53,805 bases of DNA from RGIG5612 sp963589005 (GTDB lineage: Bacteria; Bacillota; Clostridia; Lachnospirales; Lachnospiraceae), in assembly GCA_963589005.1 (NCBI GenBank), contig CAVAJR010000014.1:1-53805 (forward strand). The letters run 5' to 3'. A program made the translations under genes and the position numbers. Under the pieces are notes generated by a model. That model did no database searches. It saw only the letters and a program-made list of their open reading frames with translations, and was not told the origin of the DNA. The stretch's first letter is position 1. Each line of letters opens with the position of its first letter. Below are positions 1 to 8,789 of this stretch, piece after piece.

Positions 1-53
<53 letters not shown>

Positions 54-263
54 AAAACGTACACGACTGCTCTCTCCTTGTCAACCTTTTTTCTTGCACT
101 TTACACTACCATAGTACCTGTGGGTTTTCAATATTTCCCGACCATTTGTCTGTTTATGTCCGCATTTGTCTGTTTTGGTTTCCGGTTTTGTCTGATTTTG
201 TTGTTTTTGAAAACTGCGTACCTGTGTATATTTGTTTTTGATTGGTACACAGTCAGGTTATTC

Positions 264-292
264 TTGACATAATCTTAGCACTTTTATACAAT
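264..292 (+). promoter_or_regulatory. Sigma-A-type promoter of the wzz/cpsD-like pair
   Basis: A perfect TTGACA (264-269), a 17-base spacer and TACAAT (287-292, five of six to consensus) form a strong housekeeping promoter. Transcription should begin near 299, leaving a leader of about 167 bases before the first start codon at 466. Confidence 0.75.
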
Positions 293-299
293 ACTCTGA

Positions 300-465
300 G
301 CACTTACTGTAAAGTCGTATGTTGGATTTGTCCTATATTTCATTGCATCGCCGACGACTGATGCAATGAGCAGTGCATATTACTGACTACGTATGACTTT
401 ACAGCCGGTCATGTCGCTGACTGCGACCAATGTGTTAATACATTAAGTTATAAGCTGGAGGTTTT
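300..465 (+). ncRNA. Structured 5' leader RNA, unassigned family
   Basis: The leader can fold into a closed multi-branch structure. A 10-bp outer stem (CTGTAAAGTC 307-316 with GACTTTACAG 395-404) encloses a perfect 9-bp hairpin (341-349 with 360-368, loop 350-359) and a small 4-bp hairpin (371-374 with 382-385). A further hairpin, GTCGC/GCGAC, sits at 413-427, just before the GGAGG ribosome site near 457. The loop segment ACGACT (354-359) is complementary to AGTCGT (313-318), giving an alternative pairing that would compete with the outer stem. I do not recognise a known riboswitch consensus, and no clear terminator lies before the gene. Regulatory function is inferred from structure and position. 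Confidence 0.5.
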
Positions 466-1332
466 ATGCAAACAAGGAATACTTCATCGTCGCCTTCCGT
501 TGATACTCGTAAGGCTATCTATGCCGGTGCCGTTGCCGAGGGGGCTGAATACACCATTGATCTGCTTGAATTGGCTCGTGCATGCCTTGCGAAATGGCAT
601 ATCATTCTTATGGTAATGGTTATCTGCGCTGTTATCTTGGGAGGATGTAATAAATTATTCGTTCCGCACATATACAAGGCTGATGCGTCGCTGTACATTT
701 CGTCCACAGATACGGTTACCACCGTGGGAGATATACAGATATCGGCTCTGGTTACCGAAGACTACGAGAGCATCATCAAGAGCCGCTCCGTACTCGACAG
801 CGTAATTGCGAACCTGTCACTTGATATGGATTATAAGGCATTATCCTCTTGTGTAACGGTATCTAATCCCAGCAATACCCATATAATTGAAATATATGTA
901 ACTACCAAGGATGCGGATGAGTCTGTCAGAATCTGCAATGAAATCCTGAATATCAGTGCCGATGAGATCTATAAGGTCATCGGTACCGGCAAGCCTTCTA
1001 TCCTGAATACTGCTTCGGCTGTTCATGTAGTTGATGTCAAGGCATCTGCCTTCAAATATGCCATTATCGGTGCATTGGTCGGACTCGTCGTTACATGTGC
1101 AATTATCACCATACATGTTCTTCGTGACACTACTATCAAATCAGCCGATGATATTGAGAAATATACAGGTCTTCCTGTACTTGCCTCGGTTCCTGTTAAC
1201 AAACCTGGCAGTAGTGGAAAATATGGTTATGGCTACGGACATCGCACAAGTACTCCGGACACAGTCTCGGCACGCACCTCTGGTACCCCGGTTCGTGCAA
1301 ATGCAGCTGCTAAGAGAGGAGGTAATGCATAA
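466..1332 (+). CDS. Wzz/YveK-like polysaccharide chain-length modulator (BY-kinase partner)
   Basis: A 288-residue membrane protein of the Wzz family. Transmembrane segments lie near residues 44-64 and 194-216, flanking an extracellular region of about 130 residues, with a cytoplasmic tail. In Gram-positives such proteins (CapA, YwqC, CpsC) activate a separate cytoplasmic tyrosine kinase and help set exopolysaccharide length. The tail carries a glycine/tyrosine-rich motif (KYGYGYGH) very like the tyrosine cluster of the kinase encoded next. The ATG follows GGAGG at good spacing. The stop overlaps the next start (TAATG), so translation is probably coupled. No glycosyltransferase or polymerase genes follow. 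The family call is fairly sure; the polymer controlled is unknown. Confidence 0.85.
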   Translation: MQTRNTSSSPSVDTRKAIYAGAVAEGAEYTIDLLELARACLAKWHIILMVMVICAVILGGCNKLFVPHIYKADASLYISSTDTVTTVGDIQISALVTEDYESIIKSRSVLDSVIANLSLDMDYKALSSCVTVSNPSNTHIIEIYVTTKDADESVRICNEILNISADEIYKVIGTGKPSILNTASAVHVVDVKASAFKYAIIGALVGLVVTCAIITIHVLRDTTIKSADDIEKYTGLPVLASVPVNKPGSSGKYGYGYGHRTSTPDTVSARTSGTPVRANAAAKRGGNA

Positions 1333-2024
1333 TGACTCATTTGAATATCTCCAGATCTGATCTGAGCTTTCAGACTGAAGAATCCATCAAGATGTTAAGG
1401 ACCAGCATTCAGTTCTCGCAAATTGATGTTAGTTCAGTTACTATTACTTCCTGCAGGGAAAATGAAGGCAAATCATTCATCGCAATGGAACTTGCCAAGG
1501 CATTTGCCGGTCTCGGCAAGAAAACCCTGCTTGTTGACTGCGACATTCGTTGTTCCGTGATTACCAACAAGCTGAGTATCTCTGACAGAACCCCGGGACT
1601 TAGTAATTTTCTTGTAGGCAATGCTGCCCTCAAGGACATCCTATGCTCTACTAAGATTCCGAACCTGAGCGTTATCCTGTCCGGTGCATATGCACCGAAT
1701 CCGGCAGAACTTCTTAACAGTGCCAGATTCAATAATCTGTGTGAAGCTCTCAATGAGAAGCTTGACTTCGTAATATATGACACTCCGCCTCTTATGGCTG
1801 TAACAGACGCTGTTATTGTAGCACAGAATACAGATGGCGCAGTTATGGTTGTAGCTGAGGGCGATACAGACCGCCGCGAGTTGGTTCATTGTGCATCAGT
1901 CCTGGAAAATGCTAATGTTCACATCATCGGCACTGTTCTTAACAAAGCTGGCAGTCATAGCTCCAAATACGGAGGTTACGGTAAATACGGATCTAATAAG
2001 TATGGCTACGGCAAGCGCAGCTGA
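1332..2024 (+). CDS. CpsD/CapB-family bacterial tyrosine kinase
   Basis: A 230-residue cytoplasmic BY-kinase. It shows a Walker A loop (ENEGKSF, near residues 43-49), a Walker A' segment (LLVDCDIR, near 70-77) and a Walker B segment (FVIYDTPPL, near 149-157). A C-terminal cluster of about six tyrosines in a Gly/Lys/Ser-rich tail is the usual autophosphorylation site. It begins one base before the end of the Wzz-like gene and should be activated by it. An intrinsic terminator follows directly, so the pair is a two-gene transcript. Cycles of tail phosphorylation normally control capsule or exopolysaccharide assembly; here the target is not visible. Confidence 0.88.
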   Translation: MTHLNISRSDLSFQTEESIKMLRTSIQFSQIDVSSVTITSCRENEGKSFIAMELAKAFAGLGKKTLLVDCDIRCSVITNKLSISDRTPGLSNFLVGNAALKDILCSTKIPNLSVILSGAYAPNPAELLNSARFNNLCEALNEKLDFVIYDTPPLMAVTDAVIVAQNTDGAVMVVAEGDTDRRELVHCASVLENANVHIIGTVLNKAGSHSSKYGGYGKYGSNKYGYGKRS

Positions 2025-2042
2025 TGATCTTGAATTTATGTA

Positions 2043-2074
2043 CAGGTTGGCGATAAGCCAGCCTGTTTTCTTTT
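2043..2074 (+). terminator. Intrinsic terminator after the BY-kinase gene
   Basis: A 9-bp stem (CAGGTTGGC with GCCAGCCTG, one G-U pair) has a 5-base loop and is followed by TTTTCTTTT. It starts 18 bases after the stop codon and its T tract runs almost into the next -35 box, cleanly separating the two transcripts. Confidence 0.85.
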
Positions 2075-2075
2075 G

Positions 2076-2104
2076 TTGCCACTTGTCGCCCAGTCTGATA
2101 TAAT
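2076..2104 (+). promoter_or_regulatory. Extended -10 promoter of butyrate kinase
   Basis: TTGCCA (2076-2081), a 17-base spacer and a perfect TATAAT (2099-2104) preceded by TGA, making an extended -10. Transcription should start near 2111, giving a leader of about 120 bases. That leader holds two 11-base direct repeats TGCTCGTCAGA (2119-2129 and 2152-2162, 33 bases apart) and an inverted repeat TGCACAT/ATGTGCA (2187-2193, 2201-2207). These are possible regulatory sites; no binding factor is known to me. Confidence 0.75.
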
Positions 2105-2230
2105 ACTTCACAACTGTGTGCTCGTCAGATTGTATTTGCAATTCAATTGCATGCTCGTCAGAGCCGCAGATCGGATTTTGGTAAACTGCACATTCACATG
2201 ATGTGCACAATATATTAGGAGGATAAACCA

Positions 2231-3346
2231 ATGGGATACAAAATCTTTACCCTGAGCCCTGGCTCAACCTCAACTAAGCTGGCTGTATTTGATGGCGAAG
2301 AGAGACTCTTCAAAGCCAACGTTCAGCACGATGTTGAGAAATTAAAAACATTTGCAAGAGTTTCTGATCAGCTCCCATACAGAGTTGAGACAATCCTTGA
2401 TGAACTCAAGAAGAACAACATCTCTATCACAGACATGGATGCATTTGCTGCATATTCAGGCGGCCTTGAATCAACAACAACAGGTATCTTCCCTGTTAAT
2501 GCTAAGATTCTTGAAGACTGCTCATCAGGCAGACTTATGGAGCATCCGGCTATCTTAGGCGCACAGATCATCGGTGCATTTGCTAAGGAAACTAACAAAC
2601 CGGCATTCCTGGTTAACCCACCTGATGCAGACGAATTCGACGATGTATCCAGAATCTCAGGTATCAAGGGTATCCACAGAGAGAGCCATATCCACGTTCT
2701 GAACCAGAAGGAAGTTGCTCTTCGTGCTGCTAAGCAGCTCGGCAAGCCATATAACGAGTGCAATCTTATCGTTTGCCATGTTGGCGGCGGACTGTCAATC
2801 GCTGCTCACAAGCAGGGCAAGATCGTTGACGGCAATGACGTTCTTAACGGTGACGGACCTATCGCTCCAAACCGTTCAGGTTATGTTCCTCTTCTTCCTG
2901 TTATCAAGATGTGCTACTCAGGCAAATATTCTCTGAATGACATGAAGAATAAGGTTTCTAAGACAGGCGGTCTGTTAGGACTTCTCGGCACAGACAATAT
3001 GTTAGAGATCAAGGACAGAATCGCTAACGGCGACAAGTGGGCAGATCTGGTTTACAGAGCATTTGCTTACAATCTGGCAAAATACATCGGTTCTTATGCA
3101 TGCGTAATGGAAGGCAAGGTTGATGCCATCGTTATGACCGGCGGCGTTTCAAATGACGTTGACTTCATTGCAAATGTTAAGAAATATGCCGGATGGATCG
3201 CTGACTTCATCATCCTTGCAGGAGACTTCGAGATGGAAGCTCTCGCAAGCGGTGCTATCCGTGCTCTTGACGGTGAAGAGGCTCTCCTCGAATACACAGG
3301 TGTTCCTGTATGGACACACTTCGACTTCGAGCCGGCTGACGAATAA
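2231..3346 (+). CDS. buk: Butyrate kinase
   Basis: A 371-residue ASKHA-fold kinase interconverting butyryl phosphate + ADP and butyrate + ATP, the last step of one fermentative butyrate route. It opens with the phosphate-binding motif FTLSPGSTSTK and carries the HVGGGLS and TGGVSND motifs of the acetate/butyrate kinase family. Length is close to family size (about 355-360). The ATG follows AGGAGG at good spacing. It is monocistronic, with its own promoter and a strong terminator. The usual partner, phosphate butyryltransferase (ptb), is not in this window. Branched-chain fatty acid kinase is a related alternative, but the fit to butyrate kinase is good. Confidence 0.93.
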   Translation: MGYKIFTLSPGSTSTKLAVFDGEERLFKANVQHDVEKLKTFARVSDQLPYRVETILDELKKNNISITDMDAFAAYSGGLESTTTGIFPVNAKILEDCSSGRLMEHPAILGAQIIGAFAKETNKPAFLVNPPDADEFDDVSRISGIKGIHRESHIHVLNQKEVALRAAKQLGKPYNECNLIVCHVGGGLSIAAHKQGKIVDGNDVLNGDGPIAPNRSGYVPLLPVIKMCYSGKYSLNDMKNKVSKTGGLLGLLGTDNMLEIKDRIANGDKWADLVYRAFAYNLAKYIGSYACVMEGKVDAIVMTGGVSNDVDFIANVKKYAGWIADFIILAGDFEMEALASGAIRALDGEEALLEYTGVPVWTHFDFEPADE

Positions 3347-3357
3347 TTTCTTATAGT

Positions 3358-3400
3358 AAAAAACAGAGTCGAAGGGTTATCATCCGACGACTCTGTTTTT
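3358..3400 (+). terminator. Intrinsic terminator after buk, possibly bidirectional
   Basis: A perfect 11-bp stem (3361-3371 with 3388-3398) flanked by A and T runs on its two sides, ending in TTTTT. It can end buk transcription and might also stop leftward transcription from uppP. A separate 7-bp hairpin GTAGGTG/CACCTAC at 3442-3459 lacks a T tract. Confidence 0.9.
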
Positions 3401-3503
3401 ATATATCAGTTTTTCTTTCCCGCTATCGTGAAGATGCATCCGTAGGTGTGCTCACCTACACGGACAGAAATTATATCTCCGGCAGCTGTAGCCTAAATCT
3501 CTT

Positions 3504-4370
3504 TTATGCCATTAATGCCGAGATTCCGAAATATCCCAATATCAATATGCCCAGCACGATCCTGTACCATCCGAACACCTTGAAGTTATGCCTCTTAATA
3601 TATCCCATGAGGAACTTGATGACGATCATGGATACCACAAATGCCACAACCATGCCTACCAACAGGATAATGGCTTCTGATGACGTAAAATGAAAACCGA
3701 ACTTCACTAATTTCAATAAGCTGGCGCCAAACATGACCGGAATGGCCAGATAGAATGTGAATTCTGCCGCTGCCACCCTCGACACTCCGATAAGAAGCGC
3801 ACCGATGATGGTTGCCCCCGAACGTGATGTTCCTGGGAAAATCGCTGCAATCAGCTGGAATATACCGATTATTAAGCACATTTTCCATGTGATCTGTGAT
3901 ACATGTTTAGCCTTAATGCGGCGTCCTCGGTTATTATTTTCAATGATAATAAATGCAATACCAAATACTATCAGTGCTATCGCAACCGTCCAGTAGTTGT
4001 AAAACAGCGTCTCGAACTGGTCATTAAATGCCAGACCAATAACCGCTGCCGGTATGCATGCAACGATTATCTTGCCCCACAGCCTGATGATATCGCTCTT
4101 AACATATGACAGCGGTCCCGTTTGCGCTGCAGGAAATTCGTTATTCCTGCGTCCAAATGGCCAGATCTTATGCCAGAATATAACTACAACAGCTAATATC
4201 GCGCCCAGCTGTATTACAACCTCGAACATACTCCAGAATGCCTCTGAGACATCCAGCTTAACGAACTCATTCAGCAGGATCATATGTCCCGTGCTGCTTA
4301 TCGGCAGCCATTCCGTGATTCCCTCAACCAGGCCGAACAACGCCGCCTTAAGTATTTCAATAAATGCCAT
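3504..4370 (-). CDS. uppP: Undecaprenyl-diphosphatase (UppP/BacA)
   Basis: A 288-residue multi-pass membrane enzyme that dephosphorylates undecaprenyl pyrophosphate to recycle the lipid carrier of peptidoglycan and surface polysaccharides; it also confers bacitracin tolerance. The family signatures are clear: EGITEWLPISSTGHMIL near residues 16-32 and PGTSRSGATI in the middle, which carry the catalytic Glu and Arg/Ser residues. Length matches the family. The ATG follows AAAGGAG with 6 bases. It is a stand-alone gene on the minus strand, divergent from nothing nearby and separated from the lysozyme gene by about 150 bases without recognised features. Confidence 0.96.
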   Translation of the reverse strand: MAFIEILKAALFGLVEGITEWLPISSTGHMILLNEFVKLDVSEAFWSMFEVVIQLGAILAVVVIFWHKIWPFGRRNNEFPAAQTGPLSYVKSDIIRLWGKIIVACIPAAVIGLAFNDQFETLFYNYWTVAIALIVFGIAFIIIENNNRGRRIKAKHVSQITWKMCLIIGIFQLIAAIFPGTSRSGATIIGALLIGVSRVAAAEFTFYLAIPVMFGASLLKLVKFGFHFTSSEAIILLVGMVVAFVVSMIVIKFLMGYIKRHNFKVFGWYRIVLGILILGYFGISALMA

Positions 4371-4528
4371 CTTTCACTCCTTTATGATGCTTCTATTTCT
4401 AATTTTGTACTGTCTTAACACGCCCGCTGCTTAAGCAGCTTTTCTTCTATCAAGGCAGCACTCCTGCAAATCAGATTTACAAGATCAATTCAGCCCTGCT
4501 GCGTAATTCATCATAATCTTATTTGTCC

Positions 4529-5344
4529 CTATACATGGCTGACTCGTACATTCATATCCAAGTAGGTGCTGCAGCCTTCCAGATCAGCACTCTCGGTATA
4601 CTGCCACATGTCAAATCCATAACTGCCTCCCGGCACATCGCCATAAGATGCATACCATATCTCATAATCTGCCAGCTGTGTCAGATCCAAATTCCTTCTG
4701 ATCCATGCAGATGACGCATATACACCTGCCCTGTAGCCGCTCGCCTCTATCATCTCACAGAAGGCTCTGGCATTGAATGTAAAATTACCCTCTGCCATAA
4801 CCTCCGTTCTGGCCTGCGCCTCCGCAACCTCTTCCGTATCAAAATATACCGGCAGGTCTATACTGTATCCTGACAGATTATCAATAACAAACTGTGCCTC
4901 CTCTAAGGCCTCGTCCTCGTCTATCGCCTGCGAGTAGAAATAAACGCCTATCTGAAGTCCTGCATTTGCCGCACCTTGCATATATTCATGAAACCTGTCA
5001 TCTAACACCAGGTCGCCATATTCATATCCCCTGCAGCCCAGTCGTATGATAGCAAACTCAACTCCCTGCGACTTTAGTGCTTCCCAGTCGATGTCGCCGT
5101 TCCATTTGGACACGTCCACACCCACAGAACTGGTAAATCCTTCTTCAGTATAATACATAATGTTTCCGTCACGATGCCAGCAGCCATTTTTAAGATGGTT
5201 AGTTATGCATATCGCAGACTCGCCCAGTGCACTGTCCTGGTCCGCGTCATGGTATCTCTGTGCCATCACTGCGGCAGGATGCACACTCATGCTCAGTGCA
5301 AATGCACTCAGCGCACATATAAGTCTGCAAATGATCTTACTCAA
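4529..5344 (-). CDS. Secreted GH25 (Chalaropsis-type) lysozyme
   Basis: A 271-residue exported muramidase that hydrolyses peptidoglycan glycan strands. The N-terminus (residues 1-28) is a signal peptide. The GH25 domain fills the rest: GVDVSKWNGDIDW supplies the first conserved Asp, VYFDTEE the central DxE pair with the likely catalytic acid, then DMWQYT and YLDMNV close to the C-terminus. There is no extra cell-wall-binding domain; about 45 residues between signal and domain are unassigned. The start is a TTG codon preceded by AGAGGAAAG. Role in wall turnover or competition is inference. Alone in its transcript as far as can be seen. Confidence 0.9.
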   Translation of the reverse strand: MSKIICRLICALSAFALSMSVHPAAVMAQRYHDADQDSALGESAICITNHLKNGCWHRDGNIMYYTEEGFTSSVGVDVSKWNGDIDWEALKSQGVEFAIIRLGCRGYEYGDLVLDDRFHEYMQGAANAGLQIGVYFYSQAIDEDEALEEAQFVIDNLSGYSIDLPVYFDTEEVAEAQARTEVMAEGNFTFNARAFCEMIEASGYRAGVYASSAWIRRNLDLTQLADYEIWYASYGDVPGGSYGFDMWQYTESADLEGCSTYLDMNVRVSHV

Positions 5345-5419
5345 ACTATCTTTCCTCTTTTTATGCTAACCGGCAGTTTCCATGCGGATGCCAATTATAT
5401 CTCATTCAATACATGCATA

Positions 5420-5463
5420 AGCGCAGCCTGATTATATGCCTCAGACATCTGCCCGGCTGCGCT
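5420..5463 (-). terminator. Hairpin downstream of the phosphosugar mutase gene
   Basis: A perfect 9-bp stem (AGCGCAGCC 5420-5428 with GGCTGCGCT 5455-5463) sits about 20 bases past the mutase stop on the minus strand. It is not followed by a clear U tract in that direction, so termination is only possible, not shown. Confidence 0.4.
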
Positions 5464-5481
5464 TGTGTTCCTCAAGCTGTC

Positions 5482-7164
5482 TTATCCCACCAGATATTTC
5501 TTCATAGCCGCAAGCATCTCGTCGGCCTCAGCCTCTGACTTGCAGCGAACGCCCATATAATACTTGATCTTAGGCTCAGTTCCCGAAGGCCTTACGCATA
5601 CCCATCCGTTTTCAAGGGTGAAGAAGAGTACATTAGACTTGGCCAACCCAGTCTCTTCAGGCTTCTCGAAGTCTCTGAATCTGACAACCGGATATCCTGC
5701 GATCTCGGTAAATGGATCCTTACGTATCCTGTCCATGATTGCTGCGATCTCCTTAAGGCCCTCTTGTCCCTCACGCGTAATGGAGATGGTCTGCTCCTTC
5801 ACGAAGCCGTATCTCTTATACATATCCTGAGCAACATCCCACATGGTCATGCCTTCGCTCTTATAGTATGCACAGGCCTCGCACATCGTCAATACCGCTC
5901 CGCAGGCATCCTTGTCCCTGGCATAAGTTCCTGCCAGATATCCGCAGCTTTCTTCAAATCCGAATATAAATGTGCTATGACCTGCCTTCTCAGACTCCAG
6001 AATATTACGGCCGATCCACTTAAATCCCGTCAATACTTCCCTTAACTCGGCACCATATTCTGCTGCTATCCGGTCAACTAACTGGCTTGAAACGATCGAT
6101 CTGATAATATAACCGTCCTCAGGAAGCTGCCCTGAGATCTTCATCTTCTTCATCAAATACTCGCACAGAATGCAGCCTATCATATTTCCTGTCAGGTTAT
6201 GGAAGTTTCCGTCGGCATCTCTGACCATTACGCCCATTCTGTCAGAGTCCGGATCTGTTCCCAGCACGAGGTCTGCATCCACCTTAACTGCAAGATCATG
6301 TGCCAGCTCAAGAGCCTGTATAACCTCCGGATTAGGATACTCAACCGTTGGGAAATCTCCGTCCGGCATCTCCTGTTCCTTGACTATATGAACATTGGAA
6401 AATCCCACCCTTGCCAGCAGCTTAGGCACGATCTTGATACCTGCACCATGCAGCGGCGTATATACAATGCTGATATTCTTGCCTTCATTCCTGATAAGCT
6501 CTCCATCCTTGATGGTCATGCATACCGCATCCATATATGCATTGTCTACTTCCTCACCTATCTGAACATAGAGTCCCTGTGAGACAGCCTCGTCCTTAAG
6601 CATCATCTTAGGCGACAGCATGTCAGTAATCTTGTTAACGCAGGCCATGATCTCCCGGTCAAATGGTTCTGATACCTGCGCTCCGTCCGACCAATATACC
6701 TTGTATCCGTTATATTTGGCAGGGTTATGGCTGGCAGTTACATTAATTCCTGCGATACATTTCAGATATCTGACTGCAAAGCTCAGCTCAGGTGTCGGCC
6801 TTAAGCTGTCAAATACATATGCCTTGATGCCATTGGCATTTAGAACAGCTGCGCTGATATCGGCAAATTCCGGTGACATGTGACGGGAATCATAAGCGAT
6901 CGCAACGCCGGATTCCTTACAGCTGCTCATACTGTTAATATAGTCAGCCAGCCCTTGAGTTGCCTTGGCTACTGTATATATATTCATTCTGTTGGTTCCG
7001 GCACCCAGAATTCCCCTAAGTCCTGCCGTGCCGAATTCTAATTCTCTGTAAAATCTCTCTTCAATTTCATTTGCATCATCCTTGATCGCGATAAGTTCCT
7101 GTCTGAGGGACTCATCGAGTCCGGGATGATCTACCCAACTTTCATATACCTTTCTCGCATCCAT
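5482..7164 (-). CDS. Phospho-sugar mutase (phosphoglucomutase/phosphomannomutase)
   Basis: A 560-residue alpha-D-phosphohexomutase of the PgcA type, interconverting hexose 1- and 6-phosphates for glycogen, surface sugars and glycolysis. All four signatures are present in order: TASHNPAKYNG with the phosphoserine, GTDPDSDRMGV metal loop, GFEESCGYL sugar-binding loop and RPSGTEPKIKYY phosphate-binding loop. Length is typical. The ATG follows GGAGGAGG, which lies inside the end of the CCA-transferase gene; the two frames overlap by 23 bases, so they are translationally coupled. Substrate preference (glucose or mannose) cannot be read from sequence alone. Confidence 0.93.
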   Translation of the reverse strand: MDARKVYESWVDHPGLDESLRQELIAIKDDANEIEERFYRELEFGTAGLRGILGAGTNRMNIYTVAKATQGLADYINSMSSCKESGVAIAYDSRHMSPEFADISAAVLNANGIKAYVFDSLRPTPELSFAVRYLKCIAGINVTASHNPAKYNGYKVYWSDGAQVSEPFDREIMACVNKITDMLSPKMMLKDEAVSQGLYVQIGEEVDNAYMDAVCMTIKDGELIRNEGKNISIVYTPLHGAGIKIVPKLLARVGFSNVHIVKEQEMPDGDFPTVEYPNPEVIQALELAHDLAVKVDADLVLGTDPDSDRMGVMVRDADGNFHNLTGNMIGCILCEYLMKKMKISGQLPEDGYIIRSIVSSQLVDRIAAEYGAELREVLTGFKWIGRNILESEKAGHSTFIFGFEESCGYLAGTYARDKDACGAVLTMCEACAYYKSEGMTMWDVAQDMYKRYGFVKEQTISITREGQEGLKEIAAIMDRIRKDPFTEIAGYPVVRFRDFEKPEETGLAKSNVLFFTLENGWVCVRPSGTEPKIKYYMGVRCKSEAEADEMLAAMKKYLVG

Positions 7165-8620
7165 AATTAGCCTCCTCCAAAAGCATTTCTTTATTGTTCA
7201 GTGTAGGGGAAAGGATGACTTTCTGCAATAATTTTTCCAGAATTTCGCCGATTTTTTTGCCTGCCGGCATACCTGCCGCAATAAGGTCTGAACCGTTTAT
7301 CGCCAGCTGTGACAGGCTCCACGGTTCATTTTTACGCAGCAGTTCCTGCGTTATCCATGCAATCAACTCTAGGTCATAATATGTGGGATCCACTGTCTGG
7401 CACTGCGTTTCTTCACCGGCAATAATTTCTGAATCATGGTTTTGATATATATAGTTTGAACCGTCTGTCTCAGATTCTACGCCGTCATTAATTTCTGACC
7501 TATGCTCCTCATTTGAACTGTTAATTCCCGACTCTGCATCATCATTAATGGCAGACTCCGCCACATGTCTGAATTCCAGCACCGCAATAAATGTATCCAG
7601 CCCAATCTTGTTTAATATCTGCTTGATTGCCACCTTATCTGCCGGAATGATCTCATTCTTATACCTGATAATATTAACAACTGCCTCTCGTGTCTTGTTG
7701 TCGTATTTAAGATATCTGAGTGCAGCATTAGCTTCTTCATAAGATAAATTATCGAAAAATGCAGCCATCATCAGCCGCCTTTTCAATTCCTGCGGCTCTG
7801 AGTATCTCTGCACAAGCTCTACAGACAGTGCCGATTTCAGACGATCCCGCCTGATTATCTGCGTCATAAGCCCATCCTTAGATGAGTCGAAACATCTGCC
7901 CGCCGCATCGCCTGCATCATCTGCCTGACACCTGACAATAAACCTCGCCAGTCCCAGCTCGGCATATTCATTTACAAATGCAGGATTCGGTGACATCAAG
8001 GTCTTCTCCCACTCCTCGCGAATACGTTCCATACTGATATCTGCAAGCCTGCCTGCATATTTTGATATCATTGCCTTCGTCCGTGGCTCTATCGCAAATC
8101 CCAATTGTGCCGAAAATCTCACTGCCCGCATTATTCTGAGGGCGTCCTCATTGAATCTCTCCTCCGGATCTCCTACACACCTGATTATGCCATCCTTAAG
8201 ATCCTTTACTCCGTCGAACATATCAATAAGTCCGTCTTCACCCCAGGCAAATGCATTGATAGTAAAGTCTCGCCGCTTCAGATCCTCCTCCAATGACCTG
8301 GTAAAGGTCACGCTCTGCGGATGTCTTCCATCCTTATACTCGCCGTCCACACGATATGTAGTAACCTCGTAGCCTACAGCATTCTTAATAACCATCACAG
8401 TACCATGCTGAATACCTGTATCTACAGTATTATGAAAGATCTGCTTTACCTCCTGCGGCATCGCTGATGTCGTAATATCCCAATCCATAGGCTCCCGGCC
8501 GATCAGCATATCCCGTACGCAGCCGCCTACAATATATGCCTCGTATCCATGCTCCTGCAGTGCCTCCAGTATCTCCCGCACCGGCTGAGGTATTTCAATT
8601 TTTATATTTTTATCGACCAT
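7142..8620 (-). CDS. cca: CCA tRNA nucleotidyltransferase with low-complexity insert
   Basis: A 492-residue class II enzyme that adds or repairs the 3' CCA of tRNAs. The head domain is canonical: IVGGCVRDMLIGREPMDWDI near residues 30-49 with the catalytic DxD, then RRDFTINA and the RNA-binding region with ERFNEDALRIMRAVRF. After about residue 355 there is an acidic, Asn/Ser/Glu-rich insert of about 50 residues made of imperfect repeats (SEINDG, ESGINS, ESAIND), splitting the C-terminal part near where related proteins often carry an HD domain. The ATG follows AGGA. It overlaps the mutase gene by 23 bases. The insert looks like a flexible linker and need not affect catalysis. Confidence 0.92.
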   Translation of the reverse strand: MVDKNIKIEIPQPVREILEALQEHGYEAYIVGGCVRDMLIGREPMDWDITTSAMPQEVKQIFHNTVDTGIQHGTVMVIKNAVGYEVTTYRVDGEYKDGRHPQSVTFTRSLEEDLKRRDFTINAFAWGEDGLIDMFDGVKDLKDGIIRCVGDPEERFNEDALRIMRAVRFSAQLGFAIEPRTKAMISKYAGRLADISMERIREEWEKTLMSPNPAFVNEYAELGLARFIVRCQADDAGDAAGRCFDSSKDGLMTQIIRRDRLKSALSVELVQRYSEPQELKRRLMMAAFFDNLSYEEANAALRYLKYDNKTREAVVNIIRYKNEIIPADKVAIKQILNKIGLDTFIAVLEFRHVAESAINDDAESGINSSNEEHRSEINDGVESETDGSNYIYQNHDSEIIAGEETQCQTVDPTYYDLELIAWITQELLRKNEPWSLSQLAINGSDLIAAGMPAGKKIGEILEKLLQKVILSPTLNNKEMLLEEANYGCEKGI

Positions 8621-8701
8621 AATTTTCCTGTCCGATCATGCTGTCTGCTGCGTCATATATGCCAAATATCCGGCAGTTACTATTGCCTTCGCATAAAGTA
8701 C

Positions 8702-8773
8702 AACAAAAATCGCCCGGAAACCGTATGCTCATGCAGCATTTCCTGTTTTAAAGGTACGATTTCCGAGCGATTT
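8702..8773 (-). terminator. Intrinsic terminator after proS
   Basis: A long stem (8707-8720 with 8760-8773, 14 bp with one mismatch) holds a 39-base loop with an inner ATGCT/AGCAT hairpin. Read on the minus strand it ends in TTTTTGTTG, and it begins 16 bases after the proS stop. Confidence 0.75.
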
Positions 8774-8789
8774 CAATATCAAATAGCTA

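Noticed and set aside
78..272. 64-codon hydrophobic frame in the T-rich region
   Set aside because: Composition comes from T-rich DNA, it has no ribosome site and it runs into the -35 box of the next promoter.
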